The notes under the pieces were generated by a model. That model saw only the letters and a list, made by a program, of their open reading frames with translations, did no database searches and had not been told where the DNA came from. A DNA stretch of 64,000 nt, taken from contig JADJSS010000008.1 of NCBI GenBank assembly GCA_016711605.1, positions 1 through 64,000 of the forward strand, written 5' to 3'. Position 1 is the stretch's first letter. Every line of letters starts with the position of its first letter. Made by a program: the position numbers and the translations under genes. Shown piece after piece: positions 6,366 through 15,730 of this stretch. The stretch is from Saprospirales bacterium (GTDB taxonomy: Bacteria; Bacteroidota; Bacteroidia; Chitinophagales; JADIYW01).

Positions 6366-7054
6366 TTTGTTTTGGATGTAACCGTTGTTTGAATACTATT
6401 TATAAAACTATTTCTGATAGCTACACCATTTGCAATTTCTGATGCTTCGCTATGATTGCTAAAATTAGTTATCTGAAAATTATCATTATCTAAAATAAAT
6501 AACTTGTCTAAATCTAAGGTGATATTTAGTTGTTCACCAATTTTAGGAAAATTAGATGCAACAATTTGTTGGTATAACGTATCAGAACCTAGATGCATGG
6601 AGAATGGTGTAGTAGGTGTTTGATTTTTGGTAATTGAATTATCAATATTTCCTTCCAAAATTAAAAATCGATATTTCAACATGTCCCAATATAATCCTGT
6701 TTCCACGCTTAATGGACTAGATGCAGGAAAACTAGAAGGTATAGAATTGTTTTTAATTGAATCTAAACCAAAAGAAAATTTGAATTTTGTATAATTGCCA
6801 CTTGGCAATTTAAATTGAAAACTATTGTCTGATGACGTCACTAAAAACACATCTTTTACCACTACTTCATTGTTATCTTTATCAACGTAAACGAAGTTAG
6901 AAAACAATATTTTTGTTTTAGTAGCACTCAATTGATAGGGTCTGTTATTTGGTGTTTTGTTTGTAGTTTTAAAAGTAAACGAAACCGTCACATCATCTTT
7001 TTTGCAAGAAAATAGAATCGTGCTACAAACAAGTATGAATAGTAATTTTTGCAT
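6362..7054 (-). CDS. MbnP family copper-binding-like lipoprotein
   Basis: This 230-aa protein begins with a lipoprotein signal (TILFSCKKDD) and is rich in beta-strands. GLYWDMLKYRFLILEG followed by PFSMHLGSDTLYQ matches the family signature of MbnP, a periplasmic protein that binds copper through an oxidised tryptophan made by its di-heme partner MbnH. The gene lies directly upstream of a di-heme peroxidase with a 4-nt overlap, the arrangement seen for mbnP/mbnH pairs. No methanobactin genes are near, so the role is probably copper or redox handling outside methanobactin biology. The function is inferred from family and context. Confidence 0.75.
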   Translation of the reverse strand: MQKLLFILVCSTILFSCKKDDVTVSFTFKTTNKTPNNRPYQLSATKTKILFSNFVYVDKDNNEVVVKDVFLVTSSDNSFQFKLPSGNYTKFKFSFGLDSIKNNSIPSSFPASSPLSVETGLYWDMLKYRFLILEGNIDNSITKNQTPTTPFSMHLGSDTLYQQIVASNFPKIGEQLNITLDLDKLFILDNDNFQITNFSNHSEASEIANGVAIRNSFINSIQTTVTSKTK

Positions 7055-7110
7055 TCTATAAAAATAACCAAAAATGTTTGTTTTTGTTTTGTGTTAACAT
7101 AAATTAAAGA

Positions 7111-7140
7111 AGGTGAAAGAAAATATCTTTCACCTTTTTT
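7111..7140 (-). terminator. intrinsic terminator below aquaporin gene
   Basis: A perfect 10-bp stem (AGGTGAAAGA with TCTTTCACCT) with a 5-nt loop is flanked by T-rich sequence on both strands. It lies between aqpZ and the MbnP gene, both on the minus strand, so it should end aqpZ transcription. Confidence 0.65.
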
Positions 7141-7201
7141 ACTATAAATCTTCAACGTTTTAAAAAACTTGAAGATTTAATACTTGATAGTTTTATAAAA
7201 A

Positions 7202-7909
7202 TTAATCTCTACCTAAAACTTGTTTCCAGGTAATTGCTGCTAAAACGCCACCAACAATTGGTGCTACAATAAATAGCCAAAGTTGTATTAAAGCTTCGCC
7301 ACCTGCAAAAATTGCCGGTCCAATACTACGCGCTGGATTTACAGAAACACCAGTAACTTTAATACCAACAATATGAATTAACACTAAAGTTAAACCAATT
7401 GCTAAACCAGCAAAACCACCGTTGGCATTTTGTCCACTTGTAGAGCCAAATATCACTAATAAGAAGATAAATGTAAACACAGTTTCAGCTAAAAAAGCAG
7501 CAACCAATGAATATTCACCTAAATAGCCAGTTCCAAAACCATTTGAACCAAGAGCCCAAGGTTTCATTTCAAAACCTGGATGATTACTTGCAATTACATA
7601 CAAAATGCCTGCACCTAAAATAGCACCAACAATTTGTGAAATTACATAGCCAACTAAATCTTTAGAAGATAATTTTCCAGCCACTGTCATTGCAACAGAA
7701 ATAGCTGGATTGATGTGACAGCCAGAAATTGGACCAATTGCATAAGCCATTGCCACAACGGACAAACCGAATGCGAATGAGATACCAAGCAAGCCAACGC
7801 CAGTAGTTCCATCTGCGCCTGCAATTACTGCACTACCGCAACCCATTAATACGAGTACCATCGTTCCTAATAATTCGGCGATGTACTTTGATGATGTCTT
7901 TGTTTCCAT
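7202..7909 (-). CDS. aqpZ: aquaporin Z-type water channel
   Basis: This 235-aa integral membrane protein has the major intrinsic protein fold: six helices and two half-helices with NPA motifs at residues 67-69 (HINPAI) and 191-193 (VNPARS). The arginine right after the second NPA and the small residues near the selectivity filter fit a water-selective AqpZ type rather than a glycerol facilitator. Full length for the family. It stands alone, flanked by terminators on both sides, so it is probably monocistronic. Confidence 0.95.
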   Translation of the reverse strand: METKTSSKYIAELLGTMVLVLMGCGSAVIAGADGTTGVGLLGISFAFGLSVVAMAYAIGPISGCHINPAISVAMTVAGKLSSKDLVGYVISQIVGAILGAGILYVIASNHPGFEMKPWALGSNGFGTGYLGEYSLVAAFLAETVFTFIFLLVIFGSTSGQNANGGFAGLAIGLTLVLIHIVGIKVTGVSVNPARSIGPAIFAGGEALIQLWLFIVAPIVGGVLAAITWKQVLGRD

Positions 7910-7981
7910 AAAAATTGTTCTTTTAGTTTAAAATTGACTCAATTTATTAAGATTAAATTAACATTTCAAACTTTGTATAAA

Positions 7982-8009
7982 AAAAATGGTGACTAAAGTC
8001 ACCATTTTT
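7982..8009 (-). terminator. intrinsic terminator of mdh
   Basis: A 12-bp perfect stem, AAAAATGGTGAC with GTCACCATTTTT, and a 4-nt loop lie 88 nt after the mdh stop codon and before the aquaporin start on the minus strand. Confidence 0.8.
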
Positions 8010-8097
8010 GAGTTATAAACATTGAAATAAATTTTGATAGGAATTGTAAATCAACAACTTACACTAATGATTTGTTAAAATTATTATTTTTCAACAA

Positions 8098-9027
8098 TTA
8101 CAAAGTTTTAAGCACATCGTTCATTGCGCGAACCGCATCAGCACTTTTGTTGAAAGCAGCTTGTTCTTCTTCGTTCAATTTATAATCGATGATTTTTTCC
8201 CAGCCGTTTTTGCCGATTACTACCGGAACACCTAAACAAATGTCTGATTGTCCGTACTCGCCTTCTAATAATACGCAAGAAGTAATTACTTTTTTCTCAT
8301 CGCGTAAAATTGCCTCCACAACAGCCATACCTGCTGCACCTGGTGCGTACCAAGCTGAAGTTCCGATCAAACCTGTTAACGTAGCACCACCAACCATGGT
8401 ATCTGCAGCTACTTTTTTCAAAGCGTCAGCATCTAACATATTAGAAACTGGATTTGAATTTAACGTAGCAAAACGTGTTAAAGGAATCATCGTTGTATCT
8501 CCGTGACCACCAATTACAGTTGCGTTTAAGTCGTTTTGTGAACAATTTAATGCAACTGATAAATAATATTTGAAACGGCTGCTATCTAAAGCGCCACCCA
8601 TTCCTATTACTCTATTTTTTGGAATACCAGTTGATTGCAATGCTAAATAAGTCATGGTATCCATTGGATTTGAGATAATTACCAAAATAGCTTCCGGTGA
8701 ATATTTCAAAATATTTTCTGCAACACCTTTTACAATGCCTGCATTAGTACCGATTAATTCTTCACGTGTCATACCTGGTTTACGAGGAATACCAGATGTA
8801 ATTACCACTACATCGCTGCCAGCAGTTTTTGAATAATCGTTTGTAGAACCGGAAATTTTTGTATCAAAACCTAATAATGATGAAGTTTGCATCATATCCA
8901 TGGCTTTTCCTTCAGCCAAACCTTCTTTAATATCTAACAAAACCAACTCGTGGCATAATTCTTTACGTGCGATGTTATCGGCTACTGTTGCGCCAACTGC
9001 ACCTGCACCAACTACTGTTACTTTCAT
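8098..9027 (-). CDS. mdh: malate dehydrogenase
   Basis: This 309-aa NAD-dependent dehydrogenase interconverts malate and oxaloacetate in the TCA cycle. The dinucleotide-binding motif GAGAVG is at residues 7-12. The substrate loop IPRKPGMTR (80-88) has the arginine pattern of malate rather than lactate dehydrogenases. ISNPMD and GGHGDTT (catalytic His175) complete the active site. I chose the ATG at 9027 (MKVTVVGAG). An in-frame start at 9069 would add 14 residues with no family support and would sit on the promoter. Confidence 0.95.
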   Translation of the reverse strand: MKVTVVGAGAVGATVADNIARKELCHELVLLDIKEGLAEGKAMDMMQTSSLLGFDTKISGSTNDYSKTAGSDVVVITSGIPRKPGMTREELIGTNAGIVKGVAENILKYSPEAILVIISNPMDTMTYLALQSTGIPKNRVIGMGGALDSSRFKYYLSVALNCSQNDLNATVIGGHGDTTMIPLTRFATLNSNPVSNMLDADALKKVAADTMVGGATLTGLIGTSAWYAPGAAGMAVVEAILRDEKKVITSCVLLEGEYGQSDICLGVPVVIGKNGWEKIIDYKLNEEEQAAFNKSADAVRAMNDVLKTL

Positions 9028-9066
9028 TTTGTAATTTATTTTAATTAAATGATTGAAAATTCGGTG

Positions 9067-9074
9067 CAAAGATA
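9067..9074 (-). promoter_or_regulatory. Bacteroidota -7 box of mdh
   Basis: TATCTTTG on the minus strand matches the Bacteroidota TAnnTTTG promoter element. It lies 39 nt upstream of the mdh start at 9027 and supports that start over the one at 9069. Confidence 0.6.
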
Positions 9075-9134
9075 CGAATTAGTAGTAAGTAGTAAGTAGA
9101 AAGTGGTAAGATTTTATGATTTGTTCATTCATTA

Positions 9135-9172
9135 AAAAAGGTCAAAAAAGTATTGTCTTTTTTGACCTTTTT
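9135..9172 (-). terminator. intrinsic terminator of the NarL-type regulator
   Basis: A 16-bp stem (AAAAAGGTCAAAAAAG with its reverse complement) and a short loop, flanked by T-rich sequence, sit 20 nt after the regulator's stop codon on the minus strand. Confidence 0.8.
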
Positions 9173-9192
9173 GATATAATTCGATAGATACT

Positions 9193-9846
9193 TTACACCA
9201 ATCCTTTTTTGTAAGCAATTTTTAACAAACCTGCTGTGTTGTTTACGTTTAGTTTTGCGAGCATATTTTTACGGTGTGTTTCTACCGTGTTTTTGCTGAT
9301 GAATAATTTGGTAGCAATATCTTGAGAAGTTAAACCAAGTGCAATTAATTGCAAAATTTCGAGTTCACGTTGTGTAATCTGTGCAGCTAATTCATCGTAA
9401 TTTCGTGTATCTTCTTCGTCTGTATTAGACATAGAAGAAATTAGCTTCTCTTGTGTTTCTGTATCTAAATATGATTTATCCTGGTAAACTGTTTCAACAG
9501 CTTTAATTAAATCGTCTTTAGAAATATTTTTCAGCACATACCCTTTTGCGCCAACTTCCAAACATTCTTTAATAAAACGCGGCTCGCTATGCATCGTCAG
9601 CATTAGTATTTTAATTGTTGGAAAGAGTTGTTTTAATTGTTTTGTTGCTTCAATGCCATCCATTTCAGGCATATTAATATCCATTAAAACTACATCTACT
9701 TTTGATGTTTTAATTTTATCAATCGCTACTTTGCCGTTATGCGCAGTGCCCGCAATTTTGATATTCGGTTCATCATCCAATAAAGACACAATTCCATCCA
9801 AAAAAATCTGATGATCATCTACTACAAATACATTTATTTCCTGCAT
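9193..9846 (-). CDS. response regulator, NarL/FixJ family
   Basis: This 217-aa protein has an N-terminal receiver domain (acidic pair D10-D11, phospho-acceptor D56 in VVLMDINMPEMDG) and a C-terminal LuxR-type helix-turn-helix (ITQRELEILQLIALGLTSQDIATKLFIS, then KNTVETHRKNML). It is a DNA-binding output protein of a two-component system. No histidine kinase is next to it, so its partner is encoded elsewhere. A TACCTTTG -7 box lies at 9867-9874 on the minus strand and a strong terminator follows, so it is transcribed alone. Confidence 0.95.
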   Translation of the reverse strand: MQEINVFVVDDHQIFLDGIVSLLDDEPNIKIAGTAHNGKVAIDKIKTSKVDVVLMDINMPEMDGIEATKQLKQLFPTIKILMLTMHSEPRFIKECLEVGAKGYVLKNISKDDLIKAVETVYQDKSYLDTETQEKLISSMSNTDEEDTRNYDELAAQITQRELEILQLIALGLTSQDIATKLFISKNTVETHRKNMLAKLNVNNTAGLLKIAYKKGLV

Positions 9847-9902
9847 AATTTTATTTTTTTGCTTTGCAAAGGTATTTCATAATTATCAAAATACGAGCCC
9901 TT

Positions 9903-10241
9903 TTACCAATATTTTGTAAACGAAAATAATTTCCTTGTTTTTAGGTAATTATAATTGGATTCATTTTGATAAGCTTCACGTTCAAATGAAATATTTAAAT
10001 ACGCTTTGTACCAATTTTTATATTTTATAAATAAAATCAAAAATTCTAGATAATACCATAAAAAAAAGAAAACAAATAACAATTCCATTTGCTGATAAAT
10101 ATGTATCATTTCGTGGTTTACAAATGTTTTATCTTTTTTGATGGTTTTGTTTTCCAAAATCACAAACGGAAAAATAGAAACACCTGCAATATTTTTTGGT
10201 GTGAAATATTTTATAAACCGTGGACTGATCAAAATAAACAT
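9903..10241 (-). CDS. putative membrane-associated metallopeptidase with HExxH motif
   Basis: This 112-aa protein contains HEMIH, an HExxH zinc-binding motif, followed by a hydrophobic segment (LLFVFFFLWYYLEFLILFI) and then SFEREAYQNE, which could supply the third zinc ligand. The layout is that of small integral membrane metallopeptidase-like proteins found in Bacteroidota. I do not recognise a named family and proteolytic activity is inferred from the motif. It follows the PBP1A gene at a 45-nt distance on the same strand and could be co-transcribed with it. Confidence 0.6.
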   Translation of the reverse strand: MFILISPRFIKYFTPKNIAGVSIFPFVILENKTIKKDKTFVNHEMIHIYQQMELLFVFFFLWYYLEFLILFIKYKNWYKAYLNISFEREAYQNESNYNYLKTRKLFSFTKYW

Positions 10242-10286
10242 TGTATCATTTATTTGTTTGTTTTACCTAAAAGAGTAAACGACGAT

Positions 10287-12503
10287 TTATTTGATATTAA
10301 ACTCTGAATCCATTACTTCGTCTACATCATTAAAACTACCGACTGCGCCATCGCTAATTAAGTATTCTTCTCCTTCGCTACATAAATTTTTTATTAATGA
10401 AGCATCTGATGGTGTAAAGAAAGTTGCAGATTTATCTAAACCTAATTTCGGATCATTGTAAACCAAACTCATAAACCTGCCCCAAGCTGGAGCTGCTGTG
10501 TGGTTACCTTGTCCCGCTTTCAGCATTGGATCGTCGTAACCGCACCAAACACCAGCGAGCAATTGTGGTGTGTAGCCAATAAACCATGCGTCGGTGTTGC
10601 CATTGGTGGTTCCGGTTTTGCCAGCCATATCTTTTGCTCCAATTCCGTAGCCGTTTAGCGATGCAGCAGTGCCACCAGCGCTCACTGGTCCTTTCATAAT
10701 TTGGCACATTTTATAGGCAGTGTTGTCATTAAATACTTCATGCATTTCTGTCTGGAAACTTTGGATGATGTTTCCGTCTTTATCTTCGATACGCAGTAAA
10801 AACTGTGGTTTGGTGCTGATACCTGCATTCGGAAACGTGCTGTAAACAGCTAGCATTTCATACAAAGATAAATCTGCTGAGCCCAAACAAATAGATGGCA
10901 CTACAGGCAATTTGGTAGTGATACCCATTTTGTAAGCTAAATCAACCAATGCTTCAGGTCCAAAATTTTTCATCATATAAGCAGCTGCGCCATTGATAGA
11001 TTTTGCCAAACAATATTTCATTGGTCCAGAGCCACCTGGTGTTCCTTTTGGCCGCCAAACTGTTCCATGGTAGGTAATTGTAATTGGTCCGCACGGTATT
11101 TGCATGCACGGTGACCAACCATTATCCACTGCTAATGCGTATTGAATTGGTTTAAATGTAGAGCCAACTTGACGTTTTACATCTGGACTGCAATGGTCGT
11201 ATTTATTAAATTCGAAATTAGTACCACCAACCCATGCTTTTACATAACCAGTAAATGGTTCAATTGCCATAAAGGCAGTTTGCATGTGATTTTTGTAATA
11301 AATAATTGAATCTAGCAAAGAAATTAACGTATCTTTTTTTCCTCTTGAATAAGAGAAGACGGTCATTTTTCTTTTTTCTGATTTAAAGAAAGCGTAAATT
11401 TCTTCATCCGATTTTCCTTGTTTTTTTAACAAAGGATATCTTTCAGTTTGCTTGATGGCTTTCAGTAATGTTTTCTTACCACGAGTACTTTCCCAGATTG
11501 TTTTATAATTTCCTACACCGAAACGTTTTACATTATTGATAGCAGCAATCTCTGCGTACTTTTGGTAGCGTGTATCTAAAGTGGTGAAAATTTTTAAGCC
11601 GTCTGTATAAATATTCCAATTAGTGCCATCTGGTTTTTTATTTTCCTTACACCATTTTTTTAAAAATTCTGCGACGGATGCTCTGAAATAAGGAGCCAAT
11701 CCATCATTTGGCGATTCTGGATGGAAGTTTAAAACGATTGGTTTGTCTTTAGCTGCATCAAATTGTGCTTGAGTAATTACACCTTGTTCAGCCATTAAAC
11801 TCAAAACAGTGGCACGTCTTTTACGTGTTCTTTCTTCGTGTCGTTTTGGATTGTACAATGCTGGATTTTGCAACATGCCAACAAACATGGCTGATTCTTC
11901 TAGATTTAAATCTTTCGGTAATTTATTAAAATAAATACGCGCTGCACTTTTAATTCCATCTGCGTTATTTAAAAAATCTACGGTGTTAAAATACATTGCA
12001 ATAATTTCTTGCTTCGTATATCTTCTTTCTAACATTGGTGCAATTACGTACTCTTTTGCTTTTTGAATCATACGTTGTACAATATTTTTTGCAGGATCGT
12101 TGAACATATTTTTTGCCAGCTGCTGTGTAATGGTGCTACCACCACCATTTGCACCTAAAGTAATTACTGCTTTTACAGTTCTTAAAACGTCAATTCCAGC
12201 ATGATCGTAAAAACGTTTATCTTCTGTGGCAACCAATGCTTTTTCGAGCCAAGGTGATAACTCATCAAAAGGTATATTAACACGATTACTTGAATAATAT
12301 TTACCAATTAAAACAGAATCTGCAGAATAAATTTCGGATGCTAAATTAGCGTCTGGATTTTCTAAATCTCTGTAATCAGGCAAAGCACCAAAGATACCTA
12401 AACGGACAGCTGTAAAGAATAAAATGATACTCAATAAACCTACACCGAATAGTTTCAATAAATTTTTAGGAATTAATAGCCAGTTTAAAATGTTTTTTAT
12501 CAT
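10287..12503 (-). CDS. bifunctional penicillin-binding protein 1A (transglycosylase/transpeptidase)
   Basis: This 738-aa class A PBP polymerises and cross-links peptidoglycan at the outer face of the inner membrane. After an N-terminal membrane anchor (~residues 19-37) comes a GT51 glycosyltransferase domain with the catalytic ATEDKRFYDH motif (E94), GGSTITQQLAKN and later RKRRATVLSLM. The transpeptidase domain has the SxxK nucleophile in GSTFK (S448, K451), an SxN motif in AKSINGAA and KTGTT in DMAGKTGTTNGNTDAW. All catalytic motifs are present and the length is normal. Its start overlaps the sprE stop by 4 nt, so it is in an operon with a T9SS/gliding gene. Confidence 0.95.
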   Translation of the reverse strand: MIKNILNWLLIPKNLLKLFGVGLLSIILFFTAVRLGIFGALPDYRDLENPDANLASEIYSADSVLIGKYYSSNRVNIPFDELSPWLEKALVATEDKRFYDHAGIDVLRTVKAVITLGANGGGSTITQQLAKNMFNDPAKNIVQRMIQKAKEYVIAPMLERRYTKQEIIAMYFNTVDFLNNADGIKSAARIYFNKLPKDLNLEESAMFVGMLQNPALYNPKRHEERTRKRRATVLSLMAEQGVITQAQFDAAKDKPIVLNFHPESPNDGLAPYFRASVAEFLKKWCKENKKPDGTNWNIYTDGLKIFTTLDTRYQKYAEIAAINNVKRFGVGNYKTIWESTRGKKTLLKAIKQTERYPLLKKQGKSDEEIYAFFKSEKRKMTVFSYSRGKKDTLISLLDSIIYYKNHMQTAFMAIEPFTGYVKAWVGGTNFEFNKYDHCSPDVKRQVGSTFKPIQYALAVDNGWSPCMQIPCGPITITYHGTVWRPKGTPGGSGPMKYCLAKSINGAAAYMMKNFGPEALVDLAYKMGITTKLPVVPSICLGSADLSLYEMLAVYSTFPNAGISTKPQFLLRIEDKDGNIIQSFQTEMHEVFNDNTAYKMCQIMKGPVSAGGTAASLNGYGIGAKDMAGKTGTTNGNTDAWFIGYTPQLLAGVWCGYDDPMLKAGQGNHTAAPAWGRFMSLVYNDPKLGLDKSATFFTPSDASLIKNLCSEGEEYLISDGAVGSFNDVDEVMDSEFNIK

Positions 12504-14920
12504 TTATTATAATTTTCGAAGTAGAATCTTGCGTATGTTTTTAAGTCTTTTAACTTTTTAATTTTACGGAAATTAGCAGGTGTAATAATATAGTAATCTG
12601 CTTTAAACTCATTGCCTGCTCCTAAAATTTGTGTTGGTACAGATTGAATTTTATCATTGTATTTATTTGCATCTGTGATACCTTCAAAGCGTTTTATTTG
12701 AATAAACGGACTGCCTTCTACAAAGACTGCACTTACTTTTATTTTTTCTTCATCAAAATGCTTTTTATTGAATTTTGCTATATTAGAAATGATGTCTGTA
12801 ATTTTTAAATACGGATCTTTTAATTCAACTAGAATCGTTAATCCAGATGTATCTACCGTAAAACTTTTAGTAGAATCAAACACTTCTTTAATAGTATCTT
12901 TTGCAACAATAATTGTTGGTGTGGTATCTTTTAAATTACTTTCAAACTGAATAAAACTAACCAAATATTGCTGCGCTTTTTCTTTTACATCACCAGTTGG
13001 ATATTTAGAAATAATATTCATTAATGCAGTTTTATAATCAGCATACATTTTCTTTTTACCAAAACTAACTGCTGATAAAAATTCAAATTGAGGTATTTCA
13101 TTGGAACTTGGATATTTGATGCGAGCCAACGAATTATTTTTTATTACATCATCATAATTACCTTTCTGAAACAATTGGTAGGTAGATGCGTAAAAACTTT
13201 GAGCTGTTTCTGACAAACTAGTTGAATCTGGTGAATCGCGTTTTTTTAATACTTCAGCTACTTCACTCAACGGATAGTTTTGTAGTATATATTGTTTTTC
13301 TTTTTCTGCTAATCCAGTTAAATTTCTATCTAAATAAATTAAATACTGATAATAATGTGCTCTCGCATCATATTCGCTGTTAGAAAAACGACGTGTTAAT
13401 TCATCGAACTGAATTTTTGATTTTGGCAGATTGTTTAACTTGTTTTTAAATATTTCTCCAGAACTGAATAATGCATCTGCAATTTTTTTGTCAGAAACCA
13501 TAAAATCTTCTGGTGTTTTTGGAATTTTTAATGTACTATCATTTTTAGCTGAAGCATTTTTTATTTTTTTGGTAGAAGCTGTATCAACTACATCAGTGTT
13601 TGATGTAGAATTAATATTATCCAATGAAATTCCTTTACTGCTTCGTCTCCAATTATCTTCTAATGGTCGGTCGCCCCAAATTGCTCTAAAATCGTTATAG
13701 CCACGTGCTTTTGCATCAGGATTATAAAAATACCATAAGCCATTAGAAATTCCATCTGAAGCAATTGGACCTGAAACACTGCCTCTGTAATTTGCATCAT
13801 CCGTTCCAAAACGCGATTTTTTCTTTGCAAGTTTTTCTTGTTTTGCTTGTACATCAACCAAATAAGCAGCTAATGCTTTCGGCGACATTTTTCCTAAACT
13901 TTGCAAACTATCTTGTTCGTGAATGGTTTTGAAATTGGTTGCTAACTCAGTCAACGTACTTTTTCTACTTACAATTTTTTCATAATTTTCGTATGTATTT
14001 GGTATGTACGCAATAGCACTATCATAAAAATAAGAAGCTTGGAAATATTCTTCTTTATCAAAAAATATTTCACCTAATTTTAAATAGGATTTTCCTTTTT
14101 GCTCTTTATTGCTGATGGATTTTTTGATGGATTTTTGCAAATAAGTAATTGCTTGAGCAGTATCTTTTTGAAAATAGTAATAGTTGGCGATCGTAAATAA
14201 TACTTCATCTGCATGTTCTTTGTTTTTTCCAAACTTAATTAGTTTGGCCAACATTTTCACAATATCTTGATCTGCCAATTCCGGGTTTTTTCCATATAAT
14301 TTTGCCAATTGTATTTGTGCAAATAAATTCAACTCTTCATCTTTAGTATGTTTGCCTGCTTTTTTATAATAATCAACGGCATCAGCAGGTTGGTTGTTGC
14401 GTTCGTAAATTTGCGCTAATAAATATTCGTAATATGCTTTTTGTTTTTTCTTTTTAAAATACAACAATGCATTTTCTAATTGTTCAACGGCTGGCGACAA
14501 GTCATTTCTTCGAGTATTATAATAAGCATCCACTAAATAAAAATCTCGGCGTTGTTTTTTGGTAAGTTTACGCAATGCTTTTCCATACGAAATAATACTT
14601 TTTGCATCTGCATAGTTTCCTTGTTCAATTAAAGCTTTTGCCATCCAAACAATTGCTTCAGGACGCGACAGTTTATGTTTTATTTTTTCCCAAGCAGTTA
14701 ATTTATCAAATTTAGCATCTTCTTTTTTTGACAATTCTTTTAACGGTTGATCTTTGCTTCTATCCATACTATCTTTATAATATGGATTTTTAATGTATTG
14801 GTCACCCATCAACACATAAGGCAATTTCGGATCAAAATTTGGTTTATCTGTTTTGGTCGTTTTTTTAGGAATTAAAGTAGTATCTGTTTTGCTAGATTTG
14901 CTTTTTGCTTTAGCTAACAA
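12500..14920 (-). CDS. sprE: SprE/PorW-type TPR protein, main (C-terminal) fragment
   Basis: This 806-aa fragment is the C-terminal three quarters of a SprE/PorW homologue, a TPR-rich lipoprotein needed for type IX secretion and gliding in Bacteroidota. Repeated helix pairs such as AYYEYLLAQIYERNNQPADAVDYY and KGKSYLKLGEIFFDKEEYFQASYFY are TPR units. The long C-terminal part is the SprE-specific region. The frame stays open upstream of 14920 through RKEIEEIIKAKKKIIALQKK to about 15002, where it joins the 14988-15650 frame. No true start is needed at 14920. Together they would encode ~1050 aa. Confidence 0.8.
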   Translation of the reverse strand: MLAKAKSKSSKTDTTLIPKKTTKTDKPNFDPKLPYVLMGDQYIKNPYYKDSMDRSKDQPLKELSKKEDAKFDKLTAWEKIKHKLSRPEAIVWMAKALIEQGNYADAKSIISYGKALRKLTKKQRRDFYLVDAYYNTRRNDLSPAVEQLENALLYFKKKKQKAYYEYLLAQIYERNNQPADAVDYYKKAGKHTKDEELNLFAQIQLAKLYGKNPELADQDIVKMLAKLIKFGKNKEHADEVLFTIANYYYFQKDTAQAITYLQKSIKKSISNKEQKGKSYLKLGEIFFDKEEYFQASYFYDSAIAYIPNTYENYEKIVSRKSTLTELATNFKTIHEQDSLQSLGKMSPKALAAYLVDVQAKQEKLAKKKSRFGTDDANYRGSVSGPIASDGISNGLWYFYNPDAKARGYNDFRAIWGDRPLEDNWRRSSKGISLDNINSTSNTDVVDTASTKKIKNASAKNDSTLKIPKTPEDFMVSDKKIADALFSSGEIFKNKLNNLPKSKIQFDELTRRFSNSEYDARAHYYQYLIYLDRNLTGLAEKEKQYILQNYPLSEVAEVLKKRDSPDSTSLSETAQSFYASTYQLFQKGNYDDVIKNNSLARIKYPSSNEIPQFEFLSAVSFGKKKMYADYKTALMNIISKYPTGDVKEKAQQYLVSFIQFESNLKDTTPTIIVAKDTIKEVFDSTKSFTVDTSGLTILVELKDPYLKITDIISNIAKFNKKHFDEEKIKVSAVFVEGSPFIQIKRFEGITDANKYNDKIQSVPTQILGAGNEFKADYYIITPANFRKIKKLKDLKTYARFYFENYNK

Positions 14921-14987
14921 TTCAGGTGGAATTGGTTTTCCTTTTTTCTGAAGCGCAATAATTTTCTTTTTTGCTTTTATAATTTCT

Positions 14988-15650
14988 TCAATTTCTTTTC
15001 GTTTTTTTATCGATAGCAGCTTGTTGCTTTTCTCTTGCAGTTTCTGCTTTTTCTTTTGCTTCTTCCTGTGCTTTTTTATATTGAAACTCGATTATTGATT
15101 TTTTCTTTCCAGCTGCTTTTTCAATTTCTTTTTGTCGTTTGCGAATATATTTTAGTCTGTCTTTATTGCTAAATTCTAGCTTAAGGTTCATTTTTCCAGG
15201 TTTCATCGTGGTTACGATGTACTGAAATGTAATTAAAGCAGTATCATATTGTTTACGTAAATACTGCGATTTTCCTAAAAGTAAGTATGCATTATCGCGC
15301 CAACGACTATAATCATGCAATTGCAACACGATGCCAGTTTTCCGTTCTATAGTTTCTAAATCAGTTTGATTTCCAGAAAAATCGGCACCATCGTGAAAAT
15401 AAAATGGAACTAATTCATTATAATTAATGGTTCGGTTGAATTCGTAATTGTGAACAATTTCTTTAAATAATTCATTTGCGTTGAAATAATAGTTATTTCG
15501 AGTGGTTAGGTCGCCCCAAGCACGCTTCACAATATTTGGTCTTTCATATTTAGATTTTGATTTTTTATTCTTTGCTTCAACAGTATGAAATGATGCAAAG
15601 GACAAAATCCAAACAAATATAAATAGTTTTTTACAGGTAAAAGGATGCAT
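14988..15650 (-). CDS. sprE: SprE/PorW-type protein, N-terminal fragment (frameshift at a 7-nt homopolymer)
   Basis: This 220-aa fragment has a signal peptide (KLFIFVWILSFASFHTVEA) and the N-terminal SprE region, with LLLGKSQYLRKQYDTALITFQYIV as the first TPR unit and a basic, glutamate-rich linker. It terminates in a shifted frame right after AAIDKK. The break coincides with seven T (A on the coding strand) at 15002-15008. One added or removed base restores a continuous reading frame into 12500-14920. Sequence error, real inactivation and slippage at A7 are all possible. Confidence 0.75.
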   Translation of the reverse strand: MHPFTCKKLFIFVWILSFASFHTVEAKNKKSKSKYERPNIVKRAWGDLTTRNNYYFNANELFKEIVHNYEFNRTINYNELVPFYFHDGADFSGNQTDLETIERKTGIVLQLHDYSRWRDNAYLLLGKSQYLRKQYDTALITFQYIVTTMKPGKMNLKLEFSNKDRLKYIRKRQKEIEKAAGKKKSIIEFQYKKAQEEAKEKAETAREKQQAAIDKKTKRN

Positions 15651-15730
15651 GCTTATTTTAATTCCTTAATTTTAACGCAATTTCTTAAATTTATTTTACT
15701 TATTGAAGTGAATTTTATTTAATTCTTATT

